From the NCBI RefSeq assembly GCF_020923435.1, contig NZ_CP087263.1, forward strand, positions 1,197,970 to 1,261,969: DNA of 64,000 nucleotides. The letters run 5' to 3'. Source of the DNA: Brevibacillus humidisoli. Its GTDB lineage: Bacteria > Bacillota > Bacilli > Brevibacillales > Brevibacillaceae. Under the pieces are notes generated by a model. The model saw only the letters and a list, made by a program, of their open reading frames with translations. It had not been told where the DNA came from and made no database searches. Below are positions 45,131-54,157 of this stretch, piece by piece (positions within the stretch are counted from its first letter, which is position 1; each line of letters starts with the position of its first letter). The translations under genes and the position numbers were made by a program.

Positions 45131-45358
45131 ATGAAAGAGTTGATCGAGACGATCGCAAAAGCTCTGGTTGATCATCCGGAAGAAGTGCGTGTACACGCAG
45201 TGGAAAAGGAGCGGCTGCTGATGTTTGAAGTGTCCGTCCACCCTGACGACATGGGCAAGATCATCGGCAAGCAAGGCCGCATTGCCAAAGCCCTGCGTAC
45301 CGTAGTTGCCGCTGCTGCTGTGCAGACGGACAAGCGGGTTACGGTAGAAATCGTATAA
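45131..45358 (+). CDS. khpA: KH-domain RNA-binding protein KhpA
   Basis: 75 aa. Single KH domain with the GxxG loop in MGKIIGKQGRIAKALRTVV. Forms a complex with KhpB (not in the window) and binds many RNAs; affects cell elongation and division in Gram-positives. YlqC position next to rpsP. Confidence 0.95.
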   Translation: MKELIETIAKALVDHPEEVRVHAVEKERLLMFEVSVHPDDMGKIIGKQGRIAKALRTVVAAAAVQTDKRVTVEIV

Positions 45359-45360
45359 AA

Positions 45361-45390
45361 AAGGCTGGGAGCGTGATCCCGGCTTTTTTT
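45361..45390 (+). terminator. terminator after khpA
   Basis: AAGGCTGGGA / TCCCGGCTT stem with wobbles and T7. The ylqD ribosome site follows within ten bases, so some read-through is likely. Confidence 0.75.
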
Positions 45391-45407
45391 GCGTAGGAGG
45401 AATGGCA

Positions 45408-45827
45408 ATGATTACGATCCACCGCCCAGTACAGGTAAAGGTGATTATCACAGAAGCATCCCGCAAACTCCTCTTGTCCGAGTACAGACAGAAAGAAAAA
45501 CAACTGCTCCACGAGTGGGATCAATGGCGATTTCAGAGCAGAAAACTGCTGTCAGAAGCACAGAAGAAGTCTGGTGAAGCGTACAAACTGGCACTGGATC
45601 GGGTGGACCGAGAAGAGCGGACTCGCAAGGAAAAGGTAGAGATGCTGCAGTTTCAGATCAAGCAGGTTGAGAACCTTCCGGAAGGATGCGAGATCCACTA
45701 TACCACCGTCGAAAGCAGTGTACAGGTTGACGTTGGCGATGTATGGGATGAAATTATGGGTGCGACGGAAATCATTTTAAAAGACGGGGTTATTGCAGAG
45801 ATTCGCCAAGGAGGGCAGAGTGAGTGA
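45408..45827 (+). CDS. ylqD: YlqD protein
   Basis: 139 aa. ATG 45408 is seven bases from GGAGG, against one base for ATG 45402. MITIHRPVQVKVIITEASRK, a long charged coiled coil (RKSLLSEYRQKEKQ type) and a C-terminal beta part (IHYTTVESSVQVDVGDVWDE). Conserved in Bacillales, function unknown. It overlaps rimM by eight bases. Confidence 0.92.
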   Translation: MITIHRPVQVKVIITEASRKLLLSEYRQKEKQLLHEWDQWRFQSRKLLSEAQKKSGEAYKLALDRVDREERTRKEKVEMLQFQIKQVENLPEGCEIHYTTVESSVQVDVGDVWDEIMGATEIILKDGVIAEIRQGGQSE

Positions 45828-46338
45828 AATGCGTTACTTTGGTGTAGGAAAGCTGGTCAATACACAGGGGCTGCGCGGCGAAGTAAGAGTGATCTCAACA
45901 ACCGACTTTCCGCAGGAACGCTTTAAAACGGGAAGTCAACTTTATCTGTTTCATCCGACGCTGCGAGAACCGCTTCTGTTGACAGTGGCATCATGGCGTC
46001 AGCATAAAGGATTTGAACTGCTCAAGTTTGCCGGATATGACTCGATCAACGATGTGGAAAAATTTAAGGGTGGAGAACTGAAGATATCAGAAGACGACCT
46101 GATGGAACTGGAGGAAGACGAGTATTACATCCACCAGTTGGTTGGCTGTGAAGTAGTGACAGACGAGGGAGAGGTGCTCGGCAAGATAGTCGACGTGCTG
46201 CAGCCCGGAGCAAACGACGTCTGGGTCGTTCGCGGGGAGCGGGGCGAGATCTATCTCCCATATATCGATGAGTGCATCAAGCAGGTGGACGTGGAAAACA
46301 AACGCGTCGTCTGTCACCTGATGGAAGGCTTGGTGTAG
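45820..46338 (+). CDS. rimM: 16S rRNA processing protein RimM
   Basis: 172 aa; GTG 45820 is five bases from AAGGAGG, while ATG 45829 is 14 away. N-terminal barrel [19 protein letters not shown] and PRC-barrel [38 protein letters not shown]. Helps 30S head assembly around S19. Confidence 0.96.
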   Translation: MSEMRYFGVGKLVNTQGLRGEVRVISTTDFPQERFKTGSQLYLFHPTLREPLLLTVASWRQHKGFELLKFAGYDSINDVEKFKGGELKISEDDLMELEEDEYYIHQLVGCEVVTDEGEVLGKIVDVLQPGANDVWVVRGERGEIYLPYIDECIKQVDVENKRVVCHLMEGLV

Positions 46339-46358
46339 CGTGCAAAAGGAGGCCGTTC

Positions 46359-47111
46359 ATGCGGATCGACATCCTTACCTTGTTTCCGGAAATGTTTGAG
46401 GGCGTACTGGGGGCAAGCATTCTGGGCAAGGCAGCAGAAAAAGGAATCGTACAGTATCGTGTCGTCAACTTTCGAGATTATTCCGAGAGCAAGCACGGTA
46501 CCGTCGACGATATGCCGTACGGCGGCGGAGGGGGCATGGTGCTAAAACCGGAACCGCTGTTCAACGCCGTCGAAGCGGTCAGCGAGCAGGCGAAGCCGCG
46601 GGTAATCCTGATGTGTCCACAGGGCAAACCGTACAGACAGCAGTTGGCTGAAGAACTGTCACAGGAACAACATCTCGTGCTGGTCTGTGGTCATTACGAG
46701 GGATACGATGAGCGAATCCGCGAGCATCTCGTCACAGACGAAGTATCAATCGGCGATTACGTGCTGACTGGTGGTGAATTAGCGGCAATGGTGGTTGTAG
46801 ACAGTGTCGTCCGTTTGCTTCCAGGCGCGTTGGGCAATGAGCGTTCTGCCGTGGCCGATTCGTTCTCCACCGGGTTGCTGGAACATCCCCACTATACCCG
46901 TCCGCCTGAATTCCGCGGCTGGAAAGTACCAGACATCCTCCTGTCGGGCCATCACGCCAACATCGAGCACTGGCGGCTGAAAGAGTCGCTTAGACGGACG
47001 ATGGAGCGGCGGCCGGAACTGCTGGATCAGATTGAACTCACACCTGAGATGAAAGCACTGCTAGCCGAACTGGAAGAGGAACGAAAAAACAGTGGCCGAG
47101 CGAAGGATTAG
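46359..47111 (+). CDS. trmD: tRNA (guanine-37-N1)-methyltransferase
   Basis: 250 aa; ATG 46359 follows AAAAGGAGGCCGTTC. SPOUT trefoil-knot enzyme: [48 protein letters not shown] and [19 protein letters not shown]. Makes m1G37 to prevent +1 frameshifts. Confidence 0.98.
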   Translation: MRIDILTLFPEMFEGVLGASILGKAAEKGIVQYRVVNFRDYSESKHGTVDDMPYGGGGGMVLKPEPLFNAVEAVSEQAKPRVILMCPQGKPYRQQLAEELSQEQHLVLVCGHYEGYDERIREHLVTDEVSIGDYVLTGGELAAMVVVDSVVRLLPGALGNERSAVADSFSTGLLEHPHYTRPPEFRGWKVPDILLSGHHANIEHWRLKESLRRTMERRPELLDQIELTPEMKALLAELEEERKNSGRAKD

Positions 47112-47113
47112 AC

Positions 47114-47142
47114 TTGTCGGCACATCCTGGGTGTGTTAAAAT
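47114..47142 (+). promoter_or_regulatory. promoter of the rplS leader
   Basis: TTGTCG 47114-47119, a 17-base spacer and TAAAAT 47137-47142. Confidence 0.6.
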
Positions 47143-47148
47143 ATTTCT

Positions 47149-47254
47149 TGTGGCAATTTTGCCCGCTGACTAAGGCGGTCCGCTACTCGTACGTCGGCAG
47201 TTGGCCGACTTGCTGAAGGCGAGTATGAACGTCTGATCGGAAGGAGGGAGTCAA
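47149..47254 (+). promoter_or_regulatory. structured L19 leader
   Basis: About 105 bases of leader before rplS fold into nested stems: TACTCG (47184-47189) with CGAGTA (47220-47225), enclosing GTCGGC/GCCGAC (47193-47198 with 47204-47209). The position matches the autoregulatory L19 leader of Bacillales; I cannot run the covariance model. Confidence 0.5.
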
Positions 47255-47602
47255 ATGAAACAAGTGATCCGTGAACTGGAAAAAGAGCAATTGAAACAGG
47301 ATCTTCCTGCGTTCCGGCCAGGTGACACCGTACGTGTGCACGTAAAGGTTGTCGAGGGTCAGCGCGAGCGTATTCAGATTTTTGAAGGCGTTGTGATTCG
47401 TCGTCGCGGTACCGGCATCAGCGAGACTTTTACGGTGCGCAAGATCTCGTATGGCGTAGGCGTTGAGCGTACGTTCCCGCTGCACACACCGAAGATCGAC
47501 AAAATCGAGGTTGTGCGTCATGGCCGTGTTCGCCGGGCAAAACTGTATTATCTGCGCGATCGTGTTGGGAAAGCAGCACGTATCAAGGAGATTCGCCGTT
47601 AA
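47255..47602 (+). CDS. rplS: 50S ribosomal protein L19
   Basis: 115 aa; ATG 47255 follows [56 protein letters not shown] and [20 protein letters not shown] are diagnostic. Confidence 0.98.
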   Translation: MKQVIRELEKEQLKQDLPAFRPGDTVRVHVKVVEGQRERIQIFEGVVIRRRGTGISETFTVRKISYGVGVERTFPLHTPKIDKIEVVRHGRVRRAKLYYLRDRVGKAARIKEIRR

Positions 47603-47741
47603 TCGGAGCGGATATTCCCCCTATCACTTTCTCACAGCCCCTCACCTTCCCTGTTTGCCGGGGATGGCACATGCGGGATTTGAAACTTGGGGGGATCAAC
47701 ATAAGCATCAAGACGAAAAGCGCTCGTCGTTTTTCTCGAAC

Positions 47742-47777
47742 AGGGGGGTCTGGGGTTCCAGTCCCCCTTTGTTTTTC
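47742..47777 (+). terminator. terminator after rplS
   Basis: GGGGG-x-CTGG / CCAG-x-CCCCC stem with a central mismatch, then TTTGTTTTT. Confidence 0.8.
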
Positions 47778-47830
47778 TGACCCCGAAAAGCGCTGCGGAC
47801 TGTCAGCGATATGAAGCAGGAGGACACACT

Positions 47831-48394
47831 ATGACCGAAGAGAAAACCTCCAGCCAAGGCAAGGGCAAAAAAGAAGCGTGGGAATGGATCAAGGCCCTGG
47901 CTGTTGCGGTCGCGCTCGCCTTCCTGATCCGAACCTTCTTGTTTGCGCCGTTCATCGTGGAAGGCGAATCGATGGAGACGACTCTGCACAACAATGAAAA
48001 ACTAGTGGTAAACAAGGCGATCTACTATCTGCAAGAGCCCCAGCGGGGCGATATTGTCGTGTTCCACGCTGAGGCGGAGCGCGATTACATCAAGCGTGTG
48101 ATCGGCGTAGCCGGCGACACAGTGGAGATGCGTGACGATACCTTGTACGTTAATGGAAAGGCCGTCCCGGAGCCATACCTGGCGGAAAACAGGGAAAAAG
48201 TAAGGGGAGACGACGAGCCGCTTACGGAGGACTTCGGCCCTGTCACCGTTCCGGAGGGACAGATTTTCGTCTTGGGCGACAACCGGCAAAACAGCCGCGA
48301 CAGCCGAGCGATTGGCTCTGTCGGAACCGGGACAGTCGTTGGACGGGCCGAGTTTGTTTTTTGGCCGCTCGATCAAATCCGCTGGACGAGGTAG
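47831..48394 (+). CDS. lepB: type I signal peptidase
   Basis: 187 aa; ATG 47831 follows AGCAGGAGGACACACT. One N-terminal membrane helix (WIKALAVAVALAFLIRTFLF); catalytic Ser in VEGESMETTL and Lys in ERDYIKRVIGVAGD; the box E motif VLGDNRQNSRDSR. Removes signal peptides on the outer membrane face. Confidence 0.97.
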   Translation: MTEEKTSSQGKGKKEAWEWIKALAVAVALAFLIRTFLFAPFIVEGESMETTLHNNEKLVVNKAIYYLQEPQRGDIVVFHAEAERDYIKRVIGVAGDTVEMRDDTLYVNGKAVPEPYLAENREKVRGDDEPLTEDFGPVTVPEGQIFVLGDNRQNSRDSRAIGSVGTGTVVGRAEFVFWPLDQIRWTR

Positions 48395-48404
48395 GTGAAC
48401 CGGT

Positions 48405-49316
48405 GTGACGATCCAATGGTTTCCTGGCCACATGGCCAAAGCTCGTCGCCAGGTAACAGAAAAGTTGAAGCAGATCGATGTGGTGATCGAGTTGTTGGAT
48501 GCCCGACTTCCGCTTTCCAGCCGCAATCCGATGATCGACGAGATCGTTGCCGACAAGCCTCGTCTGATCCTGCTCAACAAAGCGGATCTGGCAGACCGAG
48601 AAGTGACGGAGCAGTGGGTAGAGTATTTCCGCTCGTCACACGGGCTGCGTACCCTGCCAATAGATGCGCTGAGCGGCAAAGGCGTCAACCGACTGCCGGG
48701 TATTTGTCAGGAACTGGCTGCGGAGATGCTGAGCAGACGGGCGGAGCGAGGAATGCAGGCGCGTGCGATTCGAATCATGATCCTCGGCATCCCCAATGTA
48801 GGCAAGTCTTCTCTGATCAATCGACTGGCCAAACGGGCAGTCGCCAAGACGGGAGACCGCCCGGCCGTCACCAAAGCACAGCAGTGGGTCAAGATGGGAG
48901 ATCAGTTGGAACTGCTGGATACCCCAGGGATATTGTGGCCCAAGTTTGAGGATCAGATGGTCGGGCTGCGTCTTGCCGCAAGTGGCGCAATCAAAGATGA
49001 ACTAATCGACTTTACAGAAGTAGCTTTGTTCGCCATCGCATACATGATGCACTACTATCCGGAGCGGCTGACCGAGCGGTTCAAGCTGGACGAACTGCCC
49101 GCGGAACGAGTAGCGATGCTGGAGCAGGTAGCCGCAAAGCGGGGCTGCCTGGTCGCCGGAGGGGAAGTGGACTACGACAAAGCAGCCGAAATCTTCTTGC
49201 GAGAACTGCGTTCCGCCAAACTAGGCGCCATCTCGTTGGAGCGGCCGATTGACTGGCAGATGGCGGAACCGATCGGCAGGCCGCTTTCGCTCTCGCAGGC
49301 CGATTTGGAAAGATAG
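48405..49316 (+). CDS. rbgA: ribosome biogenesis GTPase RbgA
   Basis: 303 aa; GTG 48405 follows AGGTGAACCGGT. Circularly permuted GTPase: G4 LLNKADL precedes G1 GIPNVGKSSLINRL and G3 LLDTPGILWP. N-terminal QWFPGHMAKARRQV is the family hallmark. Drives late 50S assembly (L16 incorporation). Confidence 0.97.
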   Translation: MTIQWFPGHMAKARRQVTEKLKQIDVVIELLDARLPLSSRNPMIDEIVADKPRLILLNKADLADREVTEQWVEYFRSSHGLRTLPIDALSGKGVNRLPGICQELAAEMLSRRAERGMQARAIRIMILGIPNVGKSSLINRLAKRAVAKTGDRPAVTKAQQWVKMGDQLELLDTPGILWPKFEDQMVGLRLAASGAIKDELIDFTEVALFAIAYMMHYYPERLTERFKLDELPAERVAMLEQVAAKRGCLVAGGEVDYDKAAEIFLRELRSAKLGAISLERPIDWQMAEPIGRPLSLSQADLER

Positions 49317-49349
49317 GGTTTGGAAAAAGAATTGCACTACCCATAAACT

Positions 49350-49388
49350 CCGTCTACCATTAACGGTAGGCGGTATTTTTTCATTTTT
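49350..49388 (+). terminator. terminator after rbgA
   Basis: CCGTCTACC / GGTAGGCGG stem (one wobble), a six-base loop and TATTTTTTCATTTTT. Confidence 0.85.
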
Positions 49389-49411
49389 ACATACTGAGGA
49401 GAAACAGTTTA

Positions 49412-50209
49412 ATGAACCTGGAAAATATGTCGATAGTGGAAATAAGAGAACACGTAAGTCAATTGGACGAGATCCCGTCAGAGCTGATCGACAGGCTGCT
49501 CGCTGACCCTCGAAAAGGGGTTGCTGCTATCGGACGGCAGTTGTCAGCCCAGGCTGCCCGCCGCGAGAGAGAACAAGCGCGGTGGCTCGAGATGACCACG
49601 TACGAGCGGCAACTTCGGGAACAGGGAAAAAGATTGCTGTTCGGCATTGATGAGGTAGGCAGAGGACCGCTTGCGGGTCCAGTTGTTGCTTGTGCAGTTG
49701 CTTTGCCAGAGGATTTTTACCTGCCTGGATTGGACGATTCCAAGAAAGTGCCGCCCGTATTGCGTCAGGCCTATTACGAGGTGATCCTGCGGGATGCGCT
49801 GGGAGTGGGGATTGGTGCTGTACCGGCAGAGCGTATTGATGAGATCAACATCCTGGAAGCGACACGTGAAGCGATGAGGCTGGCTGTAGCAAATGCTGGT
49901 GCAGAGCCTGACGTCTGTCTGATTGACGCTTTACATATTCCCGATCTCCCCTGTGAACAAGTACCCATCGTCGGTGGAGACGGGAAAAGCGTCTCGATTG
50001 CTGCTGCTTCGATTGTGGCAAAAGTGACACGGGATCAACTGATGGCTGAATATGCCAAGATTCACCCCGAATATGGGTTTGACAAACACGCCGGGTATGC
50101 TACAGAGGAGCATCTGCGGGCATTGGAGATACACGGGCCGTGTCCCATCCACCGGCGTACGTTCGGTGGAGTAAAAGAAAAGGTGGGCCAATCACAATCA
50201 TCGACATGA
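49412..50209 (+). CDS. rnhB: ribonuclease HII
   Basis: 265 aa; ATG 49412 follows GAGGAGA. Catalytic Asp-Glu in FGIDEVGRGPLAGPVVACA, Asp in VCLIDALHI and the fourth acidic site in GGDGKSVSIAAASIVAKV. A helical N-terminal extension of about 70 residues (TYERQLREQGKRL) is as in B. subtilis RnhB. Removes RNA from RNA-DNA hybrids. Confidence 0.97.
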   Translation: MNLENMSIVEIREHVSQLDEIPSELIDRLLADPRKGVAAIGRQLSAQAARREREQARWLEMTTYERQLREQGKRLLFGIDEVGRGPLAGPVVACAVALPEDFYLPGLDDSKKVPPVLRQAYYEVILRDALGVGIGAVPAERIDEINILEATREAMRLAVANAGAEPDVCLIDALHIPDLPCEQVPIVGGDGKSVSIAAASIVAKVTRDQLMAEYAKIHPEYGFDKHAGYATEEHLRALEIHGPCPIHRRTFGGVKEKVGQSQSST

Positions 50210-50261
50210 CTGGATGAGCGTGCTTGGGATTTAGCCGTAAACATTGGGAGGGGAGATTGTT

Positions 50262-52343
50262 TTGTTTCAACCTGCACAATTACTGACGACGCTTATGAAT
50301 CGGGTCACCCCAAGTGGGTCCAAACAGCTAGAATTCTCCCCAGGACAAGTACTGAAAGGTACCGTGTTAAAGCTTTATCCCGACCAGATGGCCCTTGTGC
50401 AGATTGGCGGGGCCCAGGTACATGTGCGACTGGAAACCAATCTGGAAGCGGGGCAAAAAGCATGGCTGCAGGTACAGCCAACATCCCACCCGATCTCGTT
50501 TAAAGTACTGGCTTCTCACGAAGGTTCACATCAGACCCAAGATGCCTCTCTAGAGGGGCTGATCCGCTCTCTCGGACTGGCTGACAGCAATGAGACGAGA
50601 GAGGTAGTCCAAGCGCTGATCAGGGAGGGGCAGCCAGTAACCAGGGAGGTGGTCGATGCGTATGTCAAGCTGGCCAAGACGCATGGAGGAAGCGACCAAC
50701 TGCTGCAAGCCTTTTTATTCGCTCAGAAGCGCAGCCTCCCGCTCAGCAAGGACGTCGTACTGGCGTTGAAGGCTTTCTTTTCCTCTGCTTCCCTATCTGA
50801 CAGCATCCAAGCCTTTCTCAATCAAGCGGATGCTTTTGCCTCTCAGCGTCAGGGACAGAACGGTCCACTCGTTCAACTTGTCACCTCATTGCGGCAGCAA
50901 CTGCTTACGCTGCCGCTCTCGCTTCCCAGTCCGGTGCAATTGAGCTCAGATACAGGATCACTGCCACCCACCTTGTCAACTGCTCCTTCAGGACAAACAA
51001 GCGGAACAGGGACAACAGCTCAAACGGCTATTGGAGGGAACACTCAGCTTCATACCCAACCCCCGCTTCCCGGGCAGCAGTCGGTACAGTCCATTGTGCC
51101 TAACCAAGCCGCTGGAGGCCGTGATGGCGGCATACAGTGGGGGGGAGCGGTACGAAGCCCACAGGGAAGTATTGCTGTCATTTTGCCTTCGGGATCAGCA
51201 TCTGTCCAACAACCCTTGGGGCAGGTCAGTCACTCTCCCACAGCGTTCCACCCTCAGGGAGATATGAGTACGGCTGGTTTCGATCCCACTCTTCCCCCTG
51301 CTGATCAACAGCGCTCAGCCGGAGGGAGCAGTCAAGCAGCGGCGACGGGAACAGTGTCGGCCGTCTCAGCGGAAGGGGGGAAATCTCCCAACAACAACGG
51401 AATGAGCGCTCCTGCCACTTCTGTGGTTGCTCGTTCGGAAGCCCAACTGACGGCATCGATATTTGCTGGCCGTTTGCCTGATGATGGGGCTGAGCAGCCT
51501 GCCAACCAACACGGGAGAGCAGATGCACAATCCGCAGGTCGGACATCAGCAGCGGCAGGGAGTCCCCTAGCGGGATGGAACACGGCGAACGATGCGGCTG
51601 GTGAACTTGCTTTGTCTCGAGGGAATACAAGTGCCAGCCAATCCGGTAATAGCCTATCCGAGGCTGCAGCAAGATCGTCCGTTACCGCATCGGATGACAA
51701 AACATTTCCCATTCGCGATTTTCTGCAAAAAGTCGGTCTGATGCATGAACGTCAGATTGCCTCCCTTCGTTTTCATGAGGCAGGACACCCGGCCGCCGAA
51801 CAGCGCATCGAGTCTGTGAAGTCGATGCTGCTCCAGCTGACGCAATCCCATTCTAGCTCTTTGCCAAAAGGGATGGTTGATGCTGCGGAGACACTACTGC
51901 AACAGGTCACAGGACAGCAACTGATGCTGCTCTCTCCCCAACATCAGGCGTTGAGCCAACTGGTGCTGCAGCTTCCCCTGCGCACAGATCACGGAGAAGA
52001 GACTGCGTTTATCCAGATTGAGTCCAAGAAAAAAGAGAGTGGAGAGTTGGACCCGGAGAATTGCCGCTTGTTCTTTAATCTTGATCTGAATCGGTTGGGA
52101 ATTACGATGCTTGACGTCAACATTGTCAATCGCATCATCAATGTCAATATTTATAATGACCAGCCGTGGCTGGATGATCTGGTTCATCAGTTGAGAGGCC
52201 CGTTCATCGAACAGATGCGGGATGCTGGCTATCAATTGTCCGGATTGCGTGTGCAGCCGTTGCCGGAAGAGAGACAGCAGGTCAAAACCTCTACTGGAGC
52301 CCGCCTACCCACTTCGTACAGGGGAGTTGACATTCGCGTATGA
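50262..52343 (+). CDS. ylqG: FliK-like (YlqG-type) protein
   Basis: 693 aa. TTG 50262 is six bases from GGGAGGGGAG. The N-terminal domain (about 1-220) has a beta-barrel start (LEFSPGQVLKGTVLKLYPDQ, VHVRLETNLEAGQKAWLQVQ); the middle is a long Ser/Gln/Thr/Gly-rich linker (about 220-480); the C-terminal FliK-like domain (LVLQLPLRTDHGEETAFIQI, LNRLGITMLDVNIVNRIINV) ends in MRDAGYQLSGLRVQPLP. Partner of the FlhB-like gene that follows with an ATGA overlap. B. subtilis ylqG is unrelated to flagella in phenotype so far; function open. Confidence 0.85.
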   Translation: MFQPAQLLTTLMNRVTPSGSKQLEFSPGQVLKGTVLKLYPDQMALVQIGGAQVHVRLETNLEAGQKAWLQVQPTSHPISFKVLASHEGSHQTQDASLEGLIRSLGLADSNETREVVQALIREGQPVTREVVDAYVKLAKTHGGSDQLLQAFLFAQKRSLPLSKDVVLALKAFFSSASLSDSIQAFLNQADAFASQRQGQNGPLVQLVTSLRQQLLTLPLSLPSPVQLSSDTGSLPPTLSTAPSGQTSGTGTTAQTAIGGNTQLHTQPPLPGQQSVQSIVPNQAAGGRDGGIQWGGAVRSPQGSIAVILPSGSASVQQPLGQVSHSPTAFHPQGDMSTAGFDPTLPPADQQRSAGGSSQAAATGTVSAVSAEGGKSPNNNGMSAPATSVVARSEAQLTASIFAGRLPDDGAEQPANQHGRADAQSAGRTSAAAGSPLAGWNTANDAAGELALSRGNTSASQSGNSLSEAAARSSVTASDDKTFPIRDFLQKVGLMHERQIASLRFHEAGHPAAEQRIESVKSMLLQLTQSHSSSLPKGMVDAAETLLQQVTGQQLMLLSPQHQALSQLVLQLPLRTDHGEETAFIQIESKKKESGELDPENCRLFFNLDLNRLGITMLDVNIVNRIINVNIYNDQPWLDDLVHQLRGPFIEQMRDAGYQLSGLRVQPLPEERQQVKTSTGARLPTSYRGVDIRV

Positions 52344-52636
52344 ACCGATCGACTGCATCGGAGCAGACGAAGCGGAAACAGGCTGTCGCGCTTCGGTACC
52401 AGGCTGGCGCGGACGAGGCACCGACTGTCGTCGCCAAAGGGAAAGGATTTGTTGCAGAAAACATTTTAAAACAGGCAAAAGAACACCGGATTCCTGTTCA
52501 GGAAGACCCTTCCCTGGTGGAAGTATTGGGCAAGCTGGATCTCGATCAACAGATACCACCTGAGTTGTACCAGGTCGTCGCTGAGATTTTGGCATTTGTC
52601 TATCAGTTGGACAAGAAAGGGCCATTTCATGAGTAA
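52340..52636 (+). CDS. ylqH: FlhB C-terminal-domain-like protein
   Basis: 98 aa. Resembles the cytoplasmic FlhB/YscU domain: KQAVALRYQAGADEAPTVVA, KGKGFVAENILKQAKEHRIP and LVEVLGKLDLDQQIPPELYQ. It has no membrane part and no NPTH autocleavage site (the family shows a degenerate loop). Coupled to ylqG by an ATGA overlap and to yraN by eight shared bases. Confidence 0.93.
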   Translation: MNRSTASEQTKRKQAVALRYQAGADEAPTVVAKGKGFVAENILKQAKEHRIPVQEDPSLVEVLGKLDLDQQIPPELYQVVAEILAFVYQLDKKGPFHE

Positions 52637-52994
52637 GGCGAGAATTCAGCTAGGCCGCTACGGAGAACAGGTAGCGGCACAGCGGCTGGTGGAGCAGGGC
52701 TACAGCATCCTGGGACGCAACATCCGTTTTCGTACTGCTGAGCTAGATATTGTCGCTGTGGACAGGGGCATGCTGGTTTTTGTGGAGGTACGTACACGGA
52801 GTGGAATCAGGCAGGGTACCGGGGCCGAATCGATTTCGTGGCGGAAACGGCAAAAACTGCGGGAAGCAGCTCTCTGTTATCTACAGCAGCGAGAGGGAAG
52901 CGGGCGACAGATTCGGTTTGACGTGATCTGCGTAACGATCGCACCCGATGGGAGCAGGACGCCGGTGGTTGAACATATCGTCAACGCTTTTTAG
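52629..52994 (+). CDS. yraN: YraN/UPF0102 nuclease-fold protein
   Basis: 121 aa from ATG 52629. Restriction-endonuclease-like core: GRYGEQVAAQRLVEQGYSIL, ELDIVAVDRGMLVFVEVRTR (PD-(E/D)xK-type) and RFDVICVTIA. Often near rnhB/comM; role unknown, Holliday-junction resolvase fold. Confidence 0.93.
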   Translation: MSKARIQLGRYGEQVAAQRLVEQGYSILGRNIRFRTAELDIVAVDRGMLVFVEVRTRSGIRQGTGAESISWRKRQKLREAALCYLQQREGSGRQIRFDVICVTIAPDGSRTPVVEHIVNAF

Positions 52995-53207
52995 CAGATG
53001 TTCCATCCACCTTGAAATAACCAAAAACGGCTGCGATCTGCGCACAACTCAGCGCTTGCATACAGCTGGGAAAAAGATGGATTTGGGCTGGATGATGAGT
53101 GAAATGGGCATGCCTTCTGGGGAGATGTCTACAGCAGGTTGAATAGGGCAAACGTAAGATATAGTGTACTCGACGCGATGAACTCCTCCAAGCTTCAACG
53201 TTTCATT

Positions 53208-53236
53208 GCCTCTCCGCCTAGGAGAGGCCTTTTTTT
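53208..53236 (+). terminator. terminator downstream of yraN
   Basis: Perfect GCCTCTCC/GGAGAGGC stem, a five-base loop and seven Ts after C. The 340 bases from 52995 to 53335 hold only this terminator and no convincing gene. Confidence 0.85.
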
Positions 53237-53335
53237 ATCTATGGCATGACTCCTTTGCGAAAAGTGTGATACCATTTGATGGAATTCATCTGGAGCAGGG
53301 ACAAAGTAGACTGACGGAAAAAGGAGGCACTTGCT

Positions 53336-54034
53336 ATCGAGAGACTGGAGATCTATTGGGTACCAGTACCCGATCAGGTATCGTTGGACGTAGTGGAACA
53401 GCAGTTTGATCTGCTGAGCAGGGAGGAGCGTGAGACCTACCAGCGCTATCGTGTTGAATGGAAAAAAGTTGAATTCATTACAGGACGTATTCTGCTTAAG
53501 ACACGGTTGGCGGAGCGGCTTAATGTGAAGCCCAGGGAGGTGCAGTTTGTCAAGAATGGGTACGGCAAGCTGTTTCTCGATCCGTCCATGCGGGCAGAAG
53601 GCCTGTACTTCAACCTGTCTCACACCAAGGGGATGATTGTTTGTGTTCTTTCGCCATGGGAGCAGACGGGTATCGACGTGGAACGAATGGTGAAGGATCA
53701 CTTTGAAGTGATGTCAACCGTATTTGTCGATGAGGAGATCGACTACGTACAGAAACGACCCAGCCTAGAGGCGAGACGAGAAGCCTTTTATTTGATTTGG
53801 ACTCGTAAGGAAGCCGTGATGAAAGCGGCTGGCCTGGGGTTCTCTCTACCACCGAAGTCATTTTACGTGCCATGTGGCGATGAACAGGAGGGAGACGATC
53901 GCTATCAGTTTTACACTTACAAACTGCCGCCGGATTTTCTCTGTTCCGTTGCAGTGGACAGCAGCCATTTTTCCACTCCTCCCCGCTGTCAGCTGCGCCG
54001 CCTTGATTTCGCCCAATTGTGCGTACTGTCGTAA
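53336..54034 (+). CDS. sfp: 4'-phosphopantetheinyl transferase (Sfp type), apparent ATC start
   Basis: Transfers phosphopantetheine from CoA to carrier proteins. Family motifs: NLSHTKGMIVCVLS, GIDVERM (Mg site) and FYLIWTRKEAVMKAAGLG. Homology to Sfp extends upstream of the first standard start (TTG 53384) through ERLEIYWVPVPDQVSLD, the expected first strand. In that frame a perfect AAGGAGG ends eight bases before ATC 53336, and a stop lies at 53312. No ATG, GTG or TTG lies between. So translation probably begins at ATC (232 aa), unless ATC is a sequencing error for ATG. CTG 53345 is a weaker option. Confidence 0.85.
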   Translation: MERLEIYWVPVPDQVSLDVVEQQFDLLSREERETYQRYRVEWKKVEFITGRILLKTRLAERLNVKPREVQFVKNGYGKLFLDPSMRAEGLYFNLSHTKGMIVCVLSPWEQTGIDVERMVKDHFEVMSTVFVDEEIDYVQKRPSLEARREAFYLIWTRKEAVMKAAGLGFSLPPKSFYVPCGDEQEGDDRYQFYTYKLPPDFLCSVAVDSSHFSTPPRCQLRRLDFAQLCVLS

Positions 54035-54037
54035 CAG

Positions 54038-54069
54038 CAGCTTCCTCGCAATGGGGAAGGCTTTTTTTC
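54038..54069 (+). terminator. terminator after the phosphopantetheinyl transferase gene
   Basis: GCTTCC / GGAAGGC stem with one bulge, then T7. Confidence 0.65.
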
Positions 54070-54157
54070 GTTTTATCGTTCTCTTTTTTGGTTTATACTT
54101 GGAGGAGCTAAGGAACTATAGCAAAAGGGAAAATATGGATGAAGGAGACTGTGTAAG

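Noticed and set aside
53077-53142. 21-aa Met-rich peptide after yraN
   Set aside because: Weak ribosome site and no support beyond composition.
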